A DNA stretch of 64,000 nt from Rudaea sp. 3F27F6. GTDB taxonomy: Bacteria > Pseudomonadota > Gammaproteobacteria > Xanthomonadales > Rhodanobacteraceae. The notes beneath the pieces were generated by a model that was not told the DNA's origin, did not search any database, and saw nothing but the letters and a program-made list of their open reading frames with translations. Position numbers and translations under genes: made by a program. Shown piece by piece: positions 62,989 through 64,000 of the stretch. Positions within the stretch are counted from its first letter, which is position 1; each line of letters starts with the position of its first letter. The stretch lies in NCBI RefSeq assembly GCF_005503555.1, contig NZ_SCNG01000001.1, positions 1,364,001 through 1,428,000 on the forward strand. Reading direction: 5' to 3'.

Positions 62989-63038
62989 CCCTTCCCTCAT
63001 CCGGCGCTTCGCGCCACCTTCTTCCGCGGGGAGAAGGG
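62989..63038 (+). repeat. Dispersed ~49-base palindromic repeat, copy 2
   Basis: CCCTTCCCTCATCCGGCGCT with a GGCGC..GCGCC core and CTTCTTCCGCGGGGAGAAGG, matching 11348-11396 at nearly all positions. It ends 17 bases before the yqeY start codon. Confidence 0.75.
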
Positions 63039-63054
63039 GAGACAAGGATTTGCC

Positions 63055-63507
63055 ATGACCCTCAAAGCCCAGCTTACCGACGACATGAAAACCGCGATGA
63101 AGTCCGGCGACCGCCCGCGCCTGGAAGTCATCCGCCTGATCAACGCCGCGATCAAGCAGCGCGAAGTCGACGAGCGCATCGTCCTCGACGACGCGACCGT
63201 GCTCGGCGTGCTCGAAAAAATGCTCAAGCAGCGCCGCGACTCGATCACCCAGTTCGAGGCCGCCGGCCGCACCGATCTCGCCGACAAGGAGAAATTCGAA
63301 GTCGGCGTGATCCAGCATTACCTGCCGGCCCAGCTCAGCGCCGAGGAAGTCGATGCGGCCATCGCCGCCGCGATCGCCGAATCGGGCGCGACCGGCGCCA
63401 AGGACATGGGCAAGGTCATGGGCCTGGTCAAGCCCAAGGTCGCCGGGCGCACCGACATGGGCAAGCTGTCGGAGCTGGTCAAAGCCAAGCTCGCGACGCT
63501 CGGCTGA
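63055..63507 (+). CDS. yqeY: GatB/YqeY domain protein
   Basis: 150 residues of the YqeY family: MKTAMKSGDRPRLEVIRLINAAIKQREVDER, MLKQRRDSITQFEAAGRTDLADKEKFEVGVIQHYLP and a C-terminal GKVMGLVKPKVAGRTDMGKLSELVK. It resembles the tRNA-binding tail domain of GatB; function in free form is not settled. AAGGA precedes ATG 63055. It follows rpsU, but dnaG, its usual next neighbour, is not found directly downstream. Confidence 0.95.
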   Translation: MTLKAQLTDDMKTAMKSGDRPRLEVIRLINAAIKQREVDERIVLDDATVLGVLEKMLKQRRDSITQFEAAGRTDLADKEKFEVGVIQHYLPAQLSAEEVDAAIAAAIAESGATGAKDMGKVMGLVKPKVAGRTDMGKLSELVKAKLATLG

Positions 63508-63547
63508 TCGATTTCGCTCCGCGAGGAGCACTGCAAGGAGACGTGCC

Positions 63548-63789
63548 ATGAAACACTACGCCAAGCTCCACGACCGCGATTGCTTTCGAGGTCATCAGTA
63601 AGCGTCGCAAAGGCTATCCCTCGGAAACCCGGGTCAAACGAGGCTATCGCGTCGTACACGGGGACAAAGAGCTGCTGGAAAAGCTCGGCCGCAACGATCC
63701 GTGCCCTTGCGGTTCGATGCGGAGGTTTAAGGAATTGCTGCCTGCGTCTCGGCCGTTTCGACGGCGCCGAACGCGACGACTACTTTTAG
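63548..63789 (+). pseudogene. Frameshifted small SEC-C motif protein gene
   Basis: A strong ribosome-binding site (AAGGAG) precedes ATG 63548, but the first frame ([17 protein letters not shown]) stops at 63599. Read in the next frame the DNA gives [16 protein letters not shown], then [19 protein letters not shown] and [12 protein letters not shown], a SEC-C zinc motif. A third frame then continues [19 protein letters not shown] to TAG 63787-63789, completing the CxCx(n)CC pattern. Two single-base shifts (near 63578 and 63731) would restore one protein of about 80 residues. Either a recent pseudogene or sequencing errors. Confidence 0.8.
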
Positions 63790-63802
63790 AGATTGAAAAC
63801 GA

Positions 63803-63825
63803 AGCCGGGCTTGCCCGGCTTTTTC
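63803..63825 (+). terminator. Intrinsic terminator after the SEC-C gene
   Basis: AGCCGGG / CCCGGCT arms with a 4-base loop and a TTTTTC tail, overlapping the stop region of the opposite-strand regulator. Confidence 0.8.
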
Positions 63826-64000
63826 ATTTGCGCCCGCGGCGCAATAGGTCGCGCAACTCTCTTTCACCGTCGGCGGTAAACAGCACCGCACGCGACTGCC
63901 GGGCGCGGCGCGCCCAGCCGAGGGCGAAGAATCGATCGAGCAGGGCCGCGCCGAGCGATCCGGCGAGGTGATGGCGCCGCGCGCTCCAGTCCAGGCAGGT
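63824..64000 (-). CDS. C-terminal part of an ArsR-like winged-helix regulator (5' end outside window)
   Basis: 58 residues enter from the right edge: [52 protein letters not shown]. The CLDWSxRRxHLAG start and the TxxGxxxL end match the C-terminal extension of a group of ArsR-family regulators (winged HTH proteins with an added domain). Stop at 63824-63826. The DNA-binding part is outside the window. Confidence 0.75.
   Translation of the reverse strand, partial: TCLDWSARRHHLAGSLGAALLDRFFALGWARRARQSRAVLFTADGERELRDLLRRGRK

Overview
The window is about 64 kb of high-GC DNA. It reads as the chromosome of a gammaproteobacterium of the order Xanthomonadales, probably near Rhodanobacteraceae/Xanthomonadaceae; the genus cannot be fixed from the sequence alone. 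Reasons: a plant/proteobacterial-type GshA, pteridine reductase, tandem Dcp-like M3 peptidases, a DsbA pair, a ketosynthase/chain-length-factor pair of the aryl-polyene (xanthomonadin) type, the tsaD/rpsU/yqeY neighbourhood, and abundant palindromic intergenic repeats. No tRNA, rRNA, CRISPR array, transposase or phage gene was recognised.

Layout. 1-3 kb: end of a regulator, yadGH ABC exporter, ferredoxin-NADP reductase. 3.2-7.8 kb (minus): a compact archaic (Csu-like) chaperone-usher pilus operon of four genes. 8.1-12.6 kb: a membrane-protein/HTH-regulator pair behind a twin-operator promoter, then an S33 hydrolase and a Nat-type ABC exporter. 12.8-17.2 kb: guanine deaminase and an overlapping glycosyltransferase, DUF2334 and flippase-like operon. 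17.3-23.0 kb (minus): a 1905-residue surface protein built from DUF11-like repeats and ending in a sorting-type tail, with two CRP/Clp-type boxes upstream. 23.5-27 kb: ketosynthase, chain length factor, GT2 and YdcF. 27-32.7 kb: hemF, an NCS2-like permease, a DUF3574 lipoprotein and a TonB-dependent receptor. 32.7-33.8 kb: gene-free nested inverted repeat. 33.8-37 kb: NlpC/P60 hydrolase and nucleotide-sugar genes. 37-42 kb: LOG-type protein, TfoX-C protein, fRMsr, TMEM175-like channel, bioD and two hypotheticals. 42.2-46.8 kb: two tandem M3 metallopeptidases. 46.8-53.3 kb: a wHTH/GHKL-ATPase/STAS-like fusion, gshA, engB, cytochrome c4, two DsbA-like proteins and an EEP nuclease. 53.5-61.2 kb: slt, cca, a triple palindromic repeat, a MidA-type methyltransferase, pteridine reductase, a DUF6159-like protein, folK and folB. 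61.2-64 kb: heptamer repeat, tsaD, rpsU, yqeY, a broken SEC-C gene and the end of an ArsR-like regulator.

The functions are mostly housekeeping (folate, glutathione, tRNA maturation, translation) mixed with envelope and surface functions (pilus, repeat protein, polyene-type synthases, sugar nucleotides, TonB receptor, periplasmic peptidases and disulfide enzymes). The least ordinary items are the twin-operator HTH/membrane-protein unit, the wHTH-GHKL-STAS fusion behind long-spaced direct repeats, the giant repeat protein, the orphan ketosynthase pair, and several repeats placed exactly at gene ends or ribosome-binding sites.
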